Shown one piece after another: positions 1 through 8,873 of a stretch of DNA of 64,000 nt. Below the pieces are notes generated by a model, which saw nothing but the letters and a program-made list of their open reading frames with translations, ran no database searches and was not told the DNA's origin. Made by a program: the position numbers and the translations under genes. The number at the start of each line of letters is the position of its first letter. Position 1 is the stretch's first letter. The DNA comes from Streptomyces diastatochromogenes. Lineage in GTDB: Bacteria; Actinomycetota; Actinomycetes; Streptomycetales; Streptomycetaceae. The stretch is from NCBI GenBank assembly GCA_026913215.1, contig JAPTYK010000001.1, positions 6,200,001-6,264,000 on the forward strand. Direction: 5' to 3'.

Positions 1-1
1 A

Positions 2-277
2 CAGATTTACGCGGGTGTGCTCGTGCCCAAGGCGACGTATGCGGCGAGCAGTAACGGCATCGCGTTCTGGGCAGACGACATTCTCGTCGAAGAGAGCGCG
101 GAATTGGGGGAGTACTTCGATGGGGCGGATCCTTCTGCCGACTACCTGTGGCAGGACACCAGCGACTCTTCCAAAAGCCTCTACTTCCCTGGAAAGGCGC
201 GGTACGCGCAACGTCTCACGGAAATTCTCCAGGACAATGTGCCATGGGGAACAACGTTCAATCTCGTCTTCGCGTAA
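2..277 (+). CDS. Phage tail protein, C-terminal fragment (5' end outside window)
   Basis: This is the last ~91 residues of a longer protein whose reading frame is open to the first base of the window. The tail carries the sequence YFDGADPSADYLWQDT followed by a short region ending in FNLVFA. A YFDG...Y.W segment near the C-terminus is common in minor tail or receptor-binding proteins of actinobacterial siphoviruses, which sit at the tail tip. It ends 16 bases before a holin-like gene, the usual position for the last tail gene. A GTG at position 17 could be read as a start, but the upstream frame is open and coding-like, so I treat it as internal. The tail assignment is inferred from this short stretch and the context. 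Confidence 0.55.
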   Translation, partial: QIYAGVLVPKATYAASSNGIAFWADDILVEESAELGEYFDGADPSADYLWQDTSDSSKSLYFPGKARYAQRLTEILQDNVPWGTTFNLVFA

Positions 278-293
278 GAATTTAGGAGTGTCA

Positions 294-608
294 ATGGACC
301 GAGTAAGCCTTGTCAACCTTCTGATCGGCGCTGTCCTTCCCCTTCTGGTCGCCTTTGTCTCCAAGGAGACCTGGGCCGGCTGGGTCAAGGGCGCCCTCCT
401 CGCCGCGCTGTCCGCAGTTGGCGGCCTGGGCGCCGAGTACGTCTCCGACCCTTCCGCCTTCAACCTGACCGTCGCTGGCTGGAGCGCCGCCGCAGCCTTC
501 GTGCTCGGTGTCGCCGCACACTTCGGCGTCTACAAGGGCACCACCCTTCAGGAGCTGCTCGCCAAGGCGCTCTACAAGGCGCCCATCACGGCGGATGCCG
601 ACGGCTGA
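294..608 (+). CDS. Holin-like small membrane protein
   Basis: A 104-residue protein with an ATG preceded by TTAGGAG (283-289). Three hydrophobic stretches are visible at about residues 5-20, 28-46 and 59-75, separated by short polar turns, with a charged tail. Size, segments and position directly after a tail gene fit a phage holin that permeabilises the membrane for endolysin release, although the CHAP endolysin lies 33 kb away at 33095. A generic virion-associated membrane protein is the alternative. A strong terminator follows immediately, making this the last gene of the late transcript seen here. Confidence 0.5.
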   Translation: MDRVSLVNLLIGAVLPLLVAFVSKETWAGWVKGALLAALSAVGGLGAEYVSDPSAFNLTVAGWSAAAAFVLGVAAHFGVYKGTTLQELLAKALYKAPITADADG

Positions 609-624
609 TCCACCCTGCTGGCTG

Positions 625-660
625 GAGAGCCCGTTCCGATCGCCGGGACGGGCTCTCTTG
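625..660 (+). terminator. Rho-independent-type terminator after late genes
   Basis: A 10-bp perfect stem GAGAGCCCGT / ACGGGCTCTC (625-634 and 648-657) with a 13-base loop, followed by TTG. It separates the tail/holin transcript from the next operon. Confidence 0.8.
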
Positions 661-706
661 TTGCTCAAGTTGTTCGACAATTTGAACAACAAGTACGTTA
701 GGATGT
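658..706 (+). promoter_or_regulatory. Operator cluster A / promoter of the replication operon
   Basis: The spacer holds TTGTTGCTCAA (658-668) and, in opposite orientation, TTGAACAACAA about 13 bases downstream, forming an imperfect inverted repeat. TTAGGAT, a plausible -10 element, follows. The same 11-bp element recurs near 3035, 9911, 19898 and 38886, always between operons. Inference: a repressor-controlled early promoter driving the gene at 773. Confidence 0.6.
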
Positions 707-772
707 TGGTCAAATCTCGATCCTCCGGTACGTCCGTCCGGACGGCGTGACGTGCCTGTACAAGGAGCACAC

Positions 773-1765
773 TTGGCCACCATCCACATAGCCGTCGCCG
801 GCTCCGGCCCCGTCGACCGGGGCACCGTCACTGAGCTGCTCGACGACTGGGCCCACATCGACAGCAAGGGACGCCCCACCACCGACGACGAGGTCCGCCT
901 CATCCTCCCGGCAGCCGCCGACCACATCACGCCGGCCGTCAAGGCGGTCTACAACTGGAGCGGCGAGGTCGACCCCGAGATCCCCTACACCGCGGTCGTC
1001 GCCCAGACCCTCGACAAGGCGTCCAAGGTCATCCGCGACAACGCGGAGTCGGCGGTCCCCGCGCGGGACGAGGAGATCTACACCGTCCTGGGCAGCACGC
1101 TCGCCGAGCGCGACGGCGACCGCTACCTACTGGTGGCCGCCGACGAAGGCGACGACGACCTGCGCGACCTGGTCGACTACGCCCACGGCGAGGGCATCGC
1201 CGTCCTGGACCTGCGCGACGCCCTCAAGCAGATCACCCCGCCCGAGCCCGAACCCGACGTCGAGGCTGACGACGCGGCGGAGACCGACAAGGACATCTCC
1301 CAGGAGGGGCCCGAGGCCGATGAGGAGCCGTGCGAGGGCGGCACCCAGACCCTCGTGCCGCTCCCCGAGCAGCCGGCCAACGAGCCGAAGGAGACGCTGG
1401 AGGACGAGGTCGCCGCGGCGCACCGCGACGCCGTCCACTTCGAGCGGTACCGGCCGCCGAATGCCGACGTCGTCGAGGTCCTCGAAGCGGTTGTCACGCA
1501 CCTGCGCCTGGTCGACGAGTCCAACGCCGCCGCTAACTTGGCCGAGGTCCGCTACCGCCCTATCACCGCCCTGGCCATGAAGGGCCTGGAGTCGGTCAAG
1601 GCCAACGCTGTGCAGGGAGCCGAGCGCGCCGAGGCTGCGGCGCAGCCGACGAAGCGTGCCCCCGGCAAGGTCCGCAAGGAGTGGTTCAACCCCAAGACCA
1701 AGGAGTGGGAGCCCCTGCGCGGCCGGCCCCGCAAGGACGTCGAGATCCGCGAAGTCGCGGCCTGA
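773..1765 (+). CDS. Actinophage protein of unknown function, acidic linker
   Basis: 330 residues. TTG at 773 is chosen because AAGGAG lies at 762-767 with ideal spacing; an in-frame GTG at 752 lacks a site. The N-terminal ~150 residues look globular and begin ATIHIAVAGSGPVDRG. A strongly acidic, proline-rich linker spans about residues 153-210. A helical region follows, then a basic C-terminus with KEWFNPKTKEWEPLRGRPRKD, which resembles an AT-hook-like RGRP DNA contact. It is the first gene of the operon that leads into replication proteins. I do not recognise a family; DNA binding is only suggested by the basic tail. Confidence 0.6.
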   Translation: MATIHIAVAGSGPVDRGTVTELLDDWAHIDSKGRPTTDDEVRLILPAAADHITPAVKAVYNWSGEVDPEIPYTAVVAQTLDKASKVIRDNAESAVPARDEEIYTVLGSTLAERDGDRYLLVAADEGDDDLRDLVDYAHGEGIAVLDLRDALKQITPPEPEPDVEADDAAETDKDISQEGPEADEEPCEGGTQTLVPLPEQPANEPKETLEDEVAAAHRDAVHFERYRPPNADVVEVLEAVVTHLRLVDESNAAANLAEVRYRPITALAMKGLESVKANAVQGAERAEAAAQPTKRAPGKVRKEWFNPKTKEWEPLRGRPRKDVEIREVAA

Positions 1766-1835
1766 GAAGGCCACTGAGCGGGGCGGTATCGGCCGCCCGC
1801 TTCTCCTTGCCCCACAGCTTTTCCGAGGTGACCAG

Positions 1836-2096
1836 ATGAGCCACGACGACTTCCCCACCGGGACGCTCCAGGGCTGGGCCAACGCGCCCGTGAGCATCCC
1901 GCGCGAGATCGCCACCAGCACCCGCATGTCCTGCGGTGCACGCGGCCTGTACGCCTACCTGCTGACCCGCGAGGAGGGCGCCGTCATGACGCCGGCCGCC
2001 CTCGCCGAGGAACTGCCGGACAGCCTGCCGAAGATCAACGGCTGGTGGGTTGAGCTGAAGTCTGCCGGCCTGATCACCTCTGAAGGTGGCCGGTGA
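1836..2096 (+). CDS. Small winged-helix DNA-binding protein
   Basis: 86 residues; the ATG follows GAGGTGACC. The sequence from IPREIATS to the C-terminus reads as a winged-helix fold: a helix (SCGARGLYAYLLTREE), then MTPAALAEELPDSLPKINGWWVELKSAGLI, the usual turn-helix-strand arrangement of replication initiators and DnaD-like proteins. It overlaps the next gene by the GTGA arrangement (2093-2096), implying translational coupling. Likely a partner or paralogue of the larger winged-helix protein that follows. Exact role unknown. Confidence 0.55.
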   Translation: MSHDDFPTGTLQGWANAPVSIPREIATSTRMSCGARGLYAYLLTREEGAVMTPAALAEELPDSLPKINGWWVELKSAGLITSEGGR

Positions 2097-3037
2097 CCGA
2101 CGAACAGCAGGACCGGCTCCAGGCCCACGAACTGTGGGTGCAGACCCCGCACGTCTTCATCCTGGACCACAAGGTCTCCGACGCCGCCTTCCGCCTCGGC
2201 TGCCTCCTTGCCAAGTACGCCGGTAAGAACGGTTGTGCCTTCCCGAAGCAGTCGACGCTTGCCAAGGACCTCGGCTGGTCCTTGCGCACCGTCTCCCGGC
2301 GCATCACCGAGTTGCGTGAGCGCGGCTGGCTGCGCTCCGAGCGCCGTTGGTCGGGTGGTCCGTGCAACTACTACCTGGCCACCCCGGAGGAGCTGGGTTA
2401 CGCCAAAGCTGGCGTAGGGGTCACGCCAAAAGTGGCGCAGCAGGAAGGAGATTCAAAGAATCTCCTTCCTGCGGAAGAGCCGCACGCTCCGCGCACGGCG
2501 TCACGCAAGCCCGCCCGGCGAGCCGAGGAGCAGCGCCGGGCGGCTGAGGACGACGCCTACGACCCGGCCAAGGCCATGGGCCTGTGGGACGACGAGACGC
2601 CTGCTCAGGACGCCTCGGAGGCTCCGCGTGGCGCCTGGGGTGCCGGCCGGCGTTCTCAGGGCTCCAGCGGCCGTAGGCCCGGTCCTGACACCGGTCCTGG
2701 GCTGGCCCGGTACTGGCGCGAGACAGTCGGCGCGCAGCCGTGGGCGTTCGGCCTGGAGGCCAACGTGAAGGCGCTGGCCAGCCACTTCGTGAAGCTCAAG
2801 AAGGCCGGCTTCACCGCGGATGAGTTGCGGGCCATGTCGGACCTGTACGCCACCACCGAGGGCCTGCGGAACCCGCGTGCGCTCGCCTGGCAGGACTTCA
2901 TCGGCAAGCGTGCGCTGCTCATCGACGCGGTGCGCAAGGAGCGTGAGGCGCGGGCCGCCAACGAGCGTCCGGACGAGGTCTACAGCGGCTGGGATGGTCT
3001 GGCAGAGCAGCAGCCGGCTGACGACTGGTCATGGTGA
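2093..3037 (+). CDS. Winged-helix replication-initiation-like protein
   Basis: 314 residues, GTG start overlapping the previous stop. Residues about 25-90 form a helix-turn-helix: FRLGCLLAKYAGKNGCAFPKQ, then STLAKDLGWSLRTVSRRITEL and a wing with RGWL. This is the signature of phage and plasmid replication proteins and DnaD-like helix-turn-helix proteins. A charged disordered middle (about 120-205) leads to a helical C-terminal domain. It is followed by a DnaC-like loader, primase and helicase, so origin recognition or primosome assembly is the natural inference. No origin iterons were identified beyond the operator repeats at 3035-3077. Confidence 0.65.
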   Translation: MTDEQQDRLQAHELWVQTPHVFILDHKVSDAAFRLGCLLAKYAGKNGCAFPKQSTLAKDLGWSLRTVSRRITELRERGWLRSERRWSGGPCNYYLATPEELGYAKAGVGVTPKVAQQEGDSKNLLPAEEPHAPRTASRKPARRAEEQRRAAEDDAYDPAKAMGLWDDETPAQDASEAPRGAWGAGRRSQGSSGRRPGPDTGPGLARYWRETVGAQPWAFGLEANVKALASHFVKLKKAGFTADELRAMSDLYATTEGLRNPRALAWQDFIGKRALLIDAVRKEREARAANERPDEVYSGWDGLAEQQPADDWSW

Positions 3038-3080
3038 ACAACAACTTGTGCTTCAAGTTGAGCAACAAGTTGTGCTTAGA
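3035..3080 (+). promoter_or_regulatory. Operator cluster B: 19-bp direct repeat
   Basis: Two 19-bp direct repeats, TGAACAACAACTTGTGCTT (3035-3053) and TGAGCAACAAGTTGTGCTT (3059-3077), differ at two positions and are spaced 24 bp. The second runs into TTAGATG, a possible -10 box. They lie 37 bp upstream of the DnaC-like gene. They match the operator family seen at four other sites. Confidence 0.65.
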
Positions 3081-3113
3081 TGTGGTCCTCGACCAACCGC
3101 AAGGAGGAGGACC

Positions 3114-3797
3114 GTGCAGACCGCCGAGCAGACCAAGGACGAGAGCCTGGTCTGGCGTACCGCCCGCATCCCGGTGAAACACTGGGGCCGCGGAGTCGAC
3201 GCCATCGACCAGATGCACCCCGACGTCCAGGCCGTCGTCGAGGGCTTCATCAACACCTGGCGCCAGCGCTACATCCCGCTGGACTCGACGATGGCGCAAC
3301 TCCCCGAGGACCGAAGCTTCGTCGGCAAGGGCCTGCTGCTCTTCGGCAACGCCGGTACCGGCAAGACCACCACCGCCTCGGCGATCCTCACCACCATCCG
3401 ACGCACCTACGGCGCCGTGGTGTTCTTCGTCCCCTTCGCGGACTACGTCCAGGCCCTGATCGACCACCGCAACATGCGGGACCTCTACCAGGCAACCGGG
3501 GACGAGTACGCCCGCGAGAAGTTCCTGGCCCTCCAGAAGCTCCTGGACAAGGTGCTGACCTGCGCCCTGGTCGTCCTCGACGACATGGGCAAGGAACACC
3601 ACACCAGCTCGGGATTCGCCGCCGACGTCTTCGACGCCCTCATCCGCGGTCGGCACCGCAACGGCCGGCCCACCATTTTGACCAGCAACAACAAGCCGGG
3701 CGACTGGGACAAGGTCTACAACGCGTCGATGCAGTCCTTCATCACCGAAGCGTGCGAGGTCGCTGCGATGGCCGGAAGGGACCACCGCCGTGCATAA
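3114..3797 (+). CDS. DnaC-like helicase-loader ATPase
   Basis: 227 residues; GTG at 3114 sits 3 bases after AAGGAGGAGG. The AAA+ core is clear: Walker A GNAGTGKTT (about 78-86), Walker B VVLDDMGKE (about 153-161) and a sensor-1-like ILTSNN (about 188-193). This is the IstB/DnaC type of P-loop ATPase that loads the replicative helicase onto single-stranded DNA. A DnaB-like helicase is encoded 1 kb downstream. The gene opens a new operon behind operator cluster B and overlaps the next gene by 8 bases. Confidence 0.85.
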   Translation: MQTAEQTKDESLVWRTARIPVKHWGRGVDAIDQMHPDVQAVVEGFINTWRQRYIPLDSTMAQLPEDRSFVGKGLLLFGNAGTGKTTTASAILTTIRRTYGAVVFFVPFADYVQALIDHRNMRDLYQATGDEYAREKFLALQKLLDKVLTCALVVLDDMGKEHHTSSGFAADVFDALIRGRHRNGRPTILTSNNKPGDWDKVYNASMQSFITEACEVAAMAGRDHRRA

Positions 3798-4602
3798 GCG
3801 CGTGGTCATGTTCAGCAGCGGTGCCGGCTCATGGGCGGCGGCCCGGCGCGTCGCAGACCAGCACGGAAGCAAAAACCTCTACCTCGTCTTCTCCGACGTC
3901 AAGGGCGACAACCCCAGCCCGCACGCCGGCGAGGACAAGGACAACTACCGCTTCCTGCGCCGAGCCGCCTGGGACCTGGGCGGCCAACTGGTCTGGCTGA
4001 ACGAGGGACGCGACGTCTGGCAGGTCTTCCGCGACGACCGCTTCCTCGGCAACACCCGCCTCGCCAACTGCTCGAAGTTCCTCAAGCAGCGCCCGGCACG
4101 CGAGTGGCTGGAGGCCAACTGCGACCCGGCCGAGACCACCGTCTACGTCGGTATCGACTGGAGCGAAGCACACCGCCTGCCGGCAATCGTCCGGTCCTAC
4201 GCGCCTTATACGGCCGTGGCGCCCCTGTGCGAGCCGCCGTACCTCGACAAGGACGACATCCTGGAGCAGCTCCGGGAGCGGGGCATCAAGCCGCCGCGGC
4301 TCTACGGCCTCGGCTTCACCCACGCCAACTGCGGCGGTTTCTGTGTCCGTTCCGGCCAGGCCCAGTTCAAGAACCTTTTGCAGGTCATGCCCGACCGCTA
4401 CGCCTACCACGAACAGCGCGAGCAGGACCTGCGGGACTACCTCGACAAGGACGTCTCCATCCTCCGGGACCGCCGCGGCGGAACCACCAAGCCCATGACG
4501 TTGCGAGAGTTCCGCGAGCGCGTCGAGGCCGAGCAGATCAACGTCGACCCGTACGACATCGGCGGCTGCGGCTGCTTCGTCGAGGAGGAGCGCGCAGCAT
4601 GA
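3790..4602 (+). CDS. PP-loop ATPase (PAPS reductase/adenine nucleotide alpha hydrolase-like)
   Basis: 270 residues. The N-terminus MFSSGAGSWAAARRV (S9-W15) is a PP-loop of the SGGxxS type used by adenylating enzymes such as PAPS reductase, QueC, TilS and DndC. The first conserved Ser-Gly-Gly is changed to Ser-Gly-Ala. A cysteine-rich motif CGGFC is near residue 184-188 and GGCGCF is near the C-terminus. The substrate is unknown. It lies between the helicase loader and helicase and overlaps both neighbours. A second PP-loop gene is at 23593. Confidence 0.7.
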   Translation: MHKRVVMFSSGAGSWAAARRVADQHGSKNLYLVFSDVKGDNPSPHAGEDKDNYRFLRRAAWDLGGQLVWLNEGRDVWQVFRDDRFLGNTRLANCSKFLKQRPAREWLEANCDPAETTVYVGIDWSEAHRLPAIVRSYAPYTAVAPLCEPPYLDKDDILEQLRERGIKPPRLYGLGFTHANCGGFCVRSGQAQFKNLLQVMPDRYAYHEQREQDLRDYLDKDVSILRDRRGGTTKPMTLREFRERVEAEQINVDPYDIGGCGCFVEEERAA

Positions 4603-4832
4603 GCCACGCCTGCACCTACGAGCACAGCTTCGAGCTGCCGGCGCGGATGCCCCGCCGCCAAGTTCGCCGCATCGAGCGCTCCGGACTTGCGGTCATCCTC
4701 ACGCAGATGTGCATGGACGGTGTCGATCCCGACTGGTCCACCCTCCGGCTTCACGTCGAGTGGCCCCGGCGCACCGGCAAGACCGTCCTGATCAACACCG
4801 CCATCGGAACCCTGAAGGGGGGAGGCAAGTGA
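4599..4832 (+). CDS. Small phage protein of unknown function
   Basis: 77 residues, ATG overlapping the preceding stop by four bases and its own stop overlapping the next GTG. The sequence has a basic middle (MPRRQVRRIERSG) and a C-terminal segment with WPRRTGKTVLINTAIGTLKG. RRTGKT resembles a Walker A tail but lacks the rest of a P-loop domain, so I do not call it an ATPase. It is retained as a real gene because of the perfect overlaps on both sides. Confidence 0.55.
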   Translation: MSHACTYEHSFELPARMPRRQVRRIERSGLAVILTQMCMDGVDPDWSTLRLHVEWPRRTGKTVLINTAIGTLKGGGK

Positions 4833-6104
4833 CCGCGGTCCTGTCGCACGAGCGCAAGCTCCTGTGCAAGGTCATCACCACCGGGGACATCGCCTCGGTC
4901 CTCAACGCCAAGATCAAGCCCCGGCACATCACCAACGGCGACGTCCGGCGCGTGTTCGAGGACATGATCGCCTACAACGCCGAGTACGGCACGGCACCCA
5001 CACTGGATGCGGTGCGCGCCGACCACCCGACGTTCGAGGTCACTGAGGTCGACGAGCCGATCGAGTACCTCATCGACCGGATCCGCGACCGGCGCCGCAC
5101 CGCACTGACCGAGCGCGGACTCAACGCGGCCGTCGAAGCGCTCGTGTCCCAGGGCGACACCGACCACGCCCTCGACATCGTTCGCGCCCTCATCAGCAAG
5201 GTCGCCGAAGACACCCCCGTCGGCAACGACTTCAACTGGGCCCGCACGGTCGACGACCGCCTTGCCACCTACCGTTCGTACGCCGAGCGAGAGGAAGGGG
5301 AACTGATAGGTCTTCCGACCGGCTTCCCCCCTCGACCGACTCACCCTCGGCCTCCAGGCCGGCCAGATGGTCACCCTCACCGGCCTGGAGAAGTCGAACA
5401 AGACCACAACCCTTCTGGCCATCACCCGAGCCATGCACGCCGTGGGCGCCCGCCCCCTGCTCTTCTCCTTCGAGATGAGCGCCATGGAGATCTCCGAGCG
5501 CCTGGACGCCTTCCTGGCCGGCATCAGTCAGCGCAAGCTCCGAGCCGGCGAACTCAACGAACTGGAATGGAAGCGGCTGGAGAAGGCCATGCGGAAGCTG
5601 GAGGGAATGGGCGACTACATCATCGCCGAGGACCCTTCCGCCCGGATGACCCTCGACAACGTCCAGGCCAAGATCGACGAGTACAAGCCCGACGCCGTGA
5701 TCATCGACGGTGCGTACTTCTTCGTGGACGCCGTCTCTGGTGAGCAGCAGACCCCGCTGGCCATGACCAACATCTCCCGAGGCATCAAGCGCATGGCGGC
5801 CCGCAACGGCCTGCCGTTCGTCGTCACCACGCAGGCCCTGCGCAGCAAGCTCGGCTCCAACGGCCTCAACTCCGGCTCCATGGGCTACACCAGCGCCTTC
5901 GCCCAGGACGCCACCCTCGCGCTCGGCGTCGAGCAGACCGACGACCCCATGTACTACAAGCTCAAGGTTCTGGCCGGCCGAAATGTCCCCAAGGACGAAT
6001 GGTTCGTGAAGCTCGACTGGGAGTCCGGCTCCCTGATCGAGCAGCAGGGCGACCCTTTCGGTGAGGAGGCGGACGACGATGCCCCGGCGTACGCGGGCTG
6101 GTAA
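4829..6104 (+). CDS. dnaB: DnaB-like replicative helicase (frame broken near 5325)
   Basis: The GTG at 4829 starts an N-terminal DnaB-like domain (VLSHERKLLCKVITTGD...) that runs to IGLPTGFP. The frame is then lost in a run of six C at 5325-5331 and resumes as LDRLTLGLQAGQMVTLTG. Joined, the product is about 425 residues with the DnaB core: PTGF..LD, the nucleotide loop GLEKSNKTTT, FSFEMS (H1a/H2 region), VIIDGAYF as Walker B and a QALRSK loop. The Walker A lysine-threonine pair is kept, but the usual glycine before it is asparagine. It unwinds DNA at the fork with the neighbouring loader and primase. The break is probably a sequencing error in the C run. Confidence 0.75.
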
Positions 6105-7053
6105 CCGCGACCCCTTCGACACCCCCATCCCCGGCGACGTGCTCTCCGCGCTCGGCAAGCTGGGCATCGAGATCGTGGGGAAGACAGCAGCAACTGGCGC
6201 ATCCCTGCCCGGCACACCTGCGCCGGAAGAGAGAGAAGACCGCAACCCTTCCTGCTACGTCCACAAGGACAGCGGCGTGGTCTTCTGTTTCTCCTGCGAC
6301 TGGCGCGGACCCTTCGTTCTTCTCGTCGAGGAGATCCGCGGCGAAGGGGCCGAGGACGCCACGCAGTGGGTGAGCGAGCAGGGGGTCATCGACCGCGCGG
6401 TACGCCTCCTCGCCGGCGAGACCTTCACCAAGAAGCGCGACGTTGAGGCGATCACCGAGTCGCATCTCGCCCTCTTCACCGAGCCGCCGGCCAGGGCCCT
6501 CGCCTCCAAGCGCGTCAGCCCGGAAGCCGCCCGCCGGTTCGAGATCCTCTGGGACCCCCAGCGGAAGTACTGGATCTTCCCCGTGCGCGACCAGAAGGGA
6601 ACGCTTCTGGGGTGGCAGGAGAAGGGCAAGGGACACTTCCGGAACTACCCCGACGGCATGCAGAAGGGTGACTCCCTCTTCGGCCTCCAGGCCCTTGAAG
6701 GAGAAGAGGGAGTGATCGTCGAGTCGCCCATCGACACCGCCGTGCTCTGGACCGACGGCATTCCCGGCGGCCTCGCCCCCTACGGCGCCATCCTCACCCC
6801 CAAGCAGCTCGACATCATCGCCGCGCGACTGAGCCGGCTGGTCGACGCCCATGACAACGACCACGACGGCAAACGCGAGAGGCGGAAGGTGTTCGACCAC
6901 TTCCACGGCAGCGGCCTGCTCGTGCGCTACTGGGACTACGGCGACCAGGGCGTGAAGGACCCCGGCGAGGCCACCGCCGAGCAGAACCGGGCCGCGTACG
7001 AGGGCGCCTACCACCCGATGATGCGCCGGCTGGCCGCCTTCGGGAGCCGCTGA
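6079..7053 (+). CDS. DnaG-type DNA primase
   Basis: 324 residues, ATG preceded by GAGGAGG. A CHC2-type zinc ribbon is visible (C59, H62, C70, C73 in CYVHKDSGVVFCFSC). It is followed about 150 residues later by a toprim-like segment, EGVIVESPIDTAVLW, with the catalytic Glu and later DNDHDG acidic residues. The order zinc ribbon then toprim is that of DnaG primases, which synthesise RNA primers. It overlaps the end of dnaB by 26 bases and its stop overlaps the helicase start (ATG at 7053). Confidence 0.75.
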   Translation: MPRRTRAGNRDPFDTPIPGDVLSALGKLGIEIVGKTAATGASLPGTPAPEEREDRNPSCYVHKDSGVVFCFSCDWRGPFVLLVEEIRGEGAEDATQWVSEQGVIDRAVRLLAGETFTKKRDVEAITESHLALFTEPPARALASKRVSPEAARRFEILWDPQRKYWIFPVRDQKGTLLGWQEKGKGHFRNYPDGMQKGDSLFGLQALEGEEGVIVESPIDTAVLWTDGIPGGLAPYGAILTPKQLDIIAARLSRLVDAHDNDHDGKRERRKVFDHFHGSGLLVRYWDYGDQGVKDPGEATAEQNRAAYEGAYHPMMRRLAAFGSR

Positions 7054-8690
7054 TGTTCACCGGAGTCCTGCACCCCTACCAGGCCGACGACGTCGACCGC
7101 ATCGTCGACCGAGGTTCCATGCTTGCCGCCTACGGCATGGGCACCGGAAAGACGGTCATGGCCATCGCCGCGGCCGAAATGCTCATGGACACCGACAAGC
7201 ACATCACGTGCATGATCGTTGTGCCGGCCGCGCTGAAGTGGCAGTGGGCGGAGAGGCTGGCCCAGTTCACCGACGTCGACACCAAGCAGCGCAAGGTCGG
7301 CAAGGCCCACATCGTCGTGCCGGCCGACCACCACTGCACCGTCATCGACGGAACACCGCAGCAGAAGAGGAAGCAGTTCGCCTACATCCGGGAGCACCAG
7401 CCGGACTACGTCATCACGGCCTACGAGAACCTCGTCCACGACTGGACCGACGTCCGGAAGATCAAGCCCGGCATCGTCGTCGCCGACGAGGCGTCCCTGA
7501 TCAAGACGTTCAACGCTGAGCGCACCCGGAAGATCAAGCGGATCAAGGCCGACAACCGCATCGGGCTGACCGGGACAGTCATGGACAACGGCAACCCGGA
7601 AGAACTCTTCTCGATCTTCCAGTGGGTCGACCCGGAAGTCCTGGGGCCCTGGGAGTACTTCGACCCCGCCTTCATCGTCCGCAGCAAGGGGAAGGGAAGG
7701 ACCGGCTTCCCCGTGGCGTACAAGAACCTTCCCCTTCTCCACCAGAAGGTCTCCGCCGCCATGGTCAGGAAGACACGCGAGGACCCCGAGGTTGCCCGGT
7801 TCATGCCGCAGGTGGAGCGCAGCAGCATCCTTGTCGACCTCGACCAGGACACAGCCAAGGTCTACCGCCGCATCGCCCAGGACACGCTGTCCGAGCTGTC
7901 CAAGGCGGCCGGCCGCGGCTCCGGAGGCATCGACCTGGCCGCGCTCTACTCGGGCAAGGCCAAGCCCACCGAGGACACCGCGCAGGGACGTGTGATGGGC
8001 CGGCTGCTGGCCCTGCACATGCTCGTCGACCACCCCGCACTCATCCGGGACTCCGCCGAGCGCTACCTCGCCGGCAAGGGCGGCAGCAAGTACTGCCTGA
8101 CGCTCACGGAGTCGGGGATCCTCGACGGCCTGGACCACTCGCCCAAGCTGGAGGAACTCACCCGACTTCTCCGGAAGGAACTGATGCGGGACGCGGAGCT
8201 GAAGGTCGTGGTCTTCTCCTTCTTCAAGGGCGTCCTCCGGCTCATCGCCGAGGCCATGCCCCAGTACCGCTCGGTCGCCTTCACCGGAGACCACAGCGCA
8301 CTCCAGAAGGCGGAAGCCAAGGCGCTTTTCTCCTACGAGAAGGACGTGCGTCTCTTCCTGGCTTCCGGTGCCGGCGGGTACGGGCTCGACCTTCCGGAAG
8401 CCCGCATCCTCATCAACGTCGACCAGCGCGACTCAGCCGGCGCCCAGGATCAGCAGGACACCCGGCACGTCCGCGCCTCCAGCCAGCACGATACCGTCCA
8501 GGTCATCGACCTCATGGCCGCCAGCACAGTCGAAGAGCGACGACGCCAGCGCCGGGAGTTCAAGACCCGCACCACCTCGGCCATCCTCGACGGCCGTGGA
8601 GCCGACGGCGACGGCCGGGTGGTCAACGACGTCGAGACGCTCAGGGAGAATCTGGAGCGCTCTCTGCGTCAGCTCCCGCTCGCCGCGTAG
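7053..8690 (+). CDS. SNF2/DEAD-like superfamily II helicase
   Basis: 545 residues. Motif I is GMGTGKT (28-34), motif II VVADEAS (about 143-148), motif III LTGT (about 172-175). The second RecA-like domain has SGAGGYGLDLPEARILINVD and an arginine-finger region QQDTRHVRASS. This is the layout of phage SNF2-like helicases used in replication or recombination. The motif VI region departs from the usual QR.GR..R pattern, which may be real or another small sequence error. It closes the replication operon; the last 50 bases overlap a convergent antitoxin gene. Confidence 0.8.
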   Translation: MFTGVLHPYQADDVDRIVDRGSMLAAYGMGTGKTVMAIAAAEMLMDTDKHITCMIVVPAALKWQWAERLAQFTDVDTKQRKVGKAHIVVPADHHCTVIDGTPQQKRKQFAYIREHQPDYVITAYENLVHDWTDVRKIKPGIVVADEASLIKTFNAERTRKIKRIKADNRIGLTGTVMDNGNPEELFSIFQWVDPEVLGPWEYFDPAFIVRSKGKGRTGFPVAYKNLPLLHQKVSAAMVRKTREDPEVARFMPQVERSSILVDLDQDTAKVYRRIAQDTLSELSKAAGRGSGGIDLAALYSGKAKPTEDTAQGRVMGRLLALHMLVDHPALIRDSAERYLAGKGGSKYCLTLTESGILDGLDHSPKLEELTRLLRKELMRDAELKVVVFSFFKGVLRLIAEAMPQYRSVAFTGDHSALQKAEAKALFSYEKDVRLFLASGAGGYGLDLPEARILINVDQRDSAGAQDQQDTRHVRASSQHDTVQVIDLMAASTVEERRRQRREFKTRTTSAILDGRGADGDGRVVNDVETLRENLERSLRQLPLAA

Positions 8691-8847
8691 CTTCCATGCC
8701 CTCGACCTGGTCCGCGAATTCGGGCGGGACCAGGAAGCCGGCTGTCTTGCCGTTGCGTGTGATCCGTAGGAACTTCCCGTTCCACTGCGTCGCGTCCAGG
8801 TGATCGGCAAGCCCCTGCCGAAAGTCCCTGACCCCAATCTCTTCCAT
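8641..8847 (-). CDS. Phd/YefM-family antitoxin, no toxin partner seen
   Basis: 68 residues from the ATG at 8847. The N-terminus MEEIGVRDFRQGLADHLD matches the Phd/YefM fold (short strand, then R-D-F-R-x-x-L helix), followed by a strand pair ending GKTAGFLVPPEF. These antitoxins dimerise, bind their own promoter and wrap a RelE/Doc-type toxin. No toxin-like frame lies next to it; the 3' end runs into the helicase gene. A start 8 codons upstream (8871) is possible. It is one of only three minus-strand genes in the prophage part, so it may be expressed in the lysogen. Confidence 0.65.
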   Translation of the reverse strand: MEEIGVRDFRQGLADHLDATQWNGKFLRITRNGKTAGFLVPPEFADQVEGMEATRRAGADAESAPDSP

Positions 8848-8873
8848 TCGATCAGCGTACCCAGTGCGCATGA

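Noticed and set aside
17..277. GTG at 17 as start of a small complete gene
   Set aside because: The frame is open upstream to the window edge with coding-like codons, and the sequence looks like the end of a longer tail protein.
4599..4832. P-loop call for the small protein with RRTGKT
   Set aside because: Only the last four residues of a Walker A are present, with no Walker B in a 77-residue protein.
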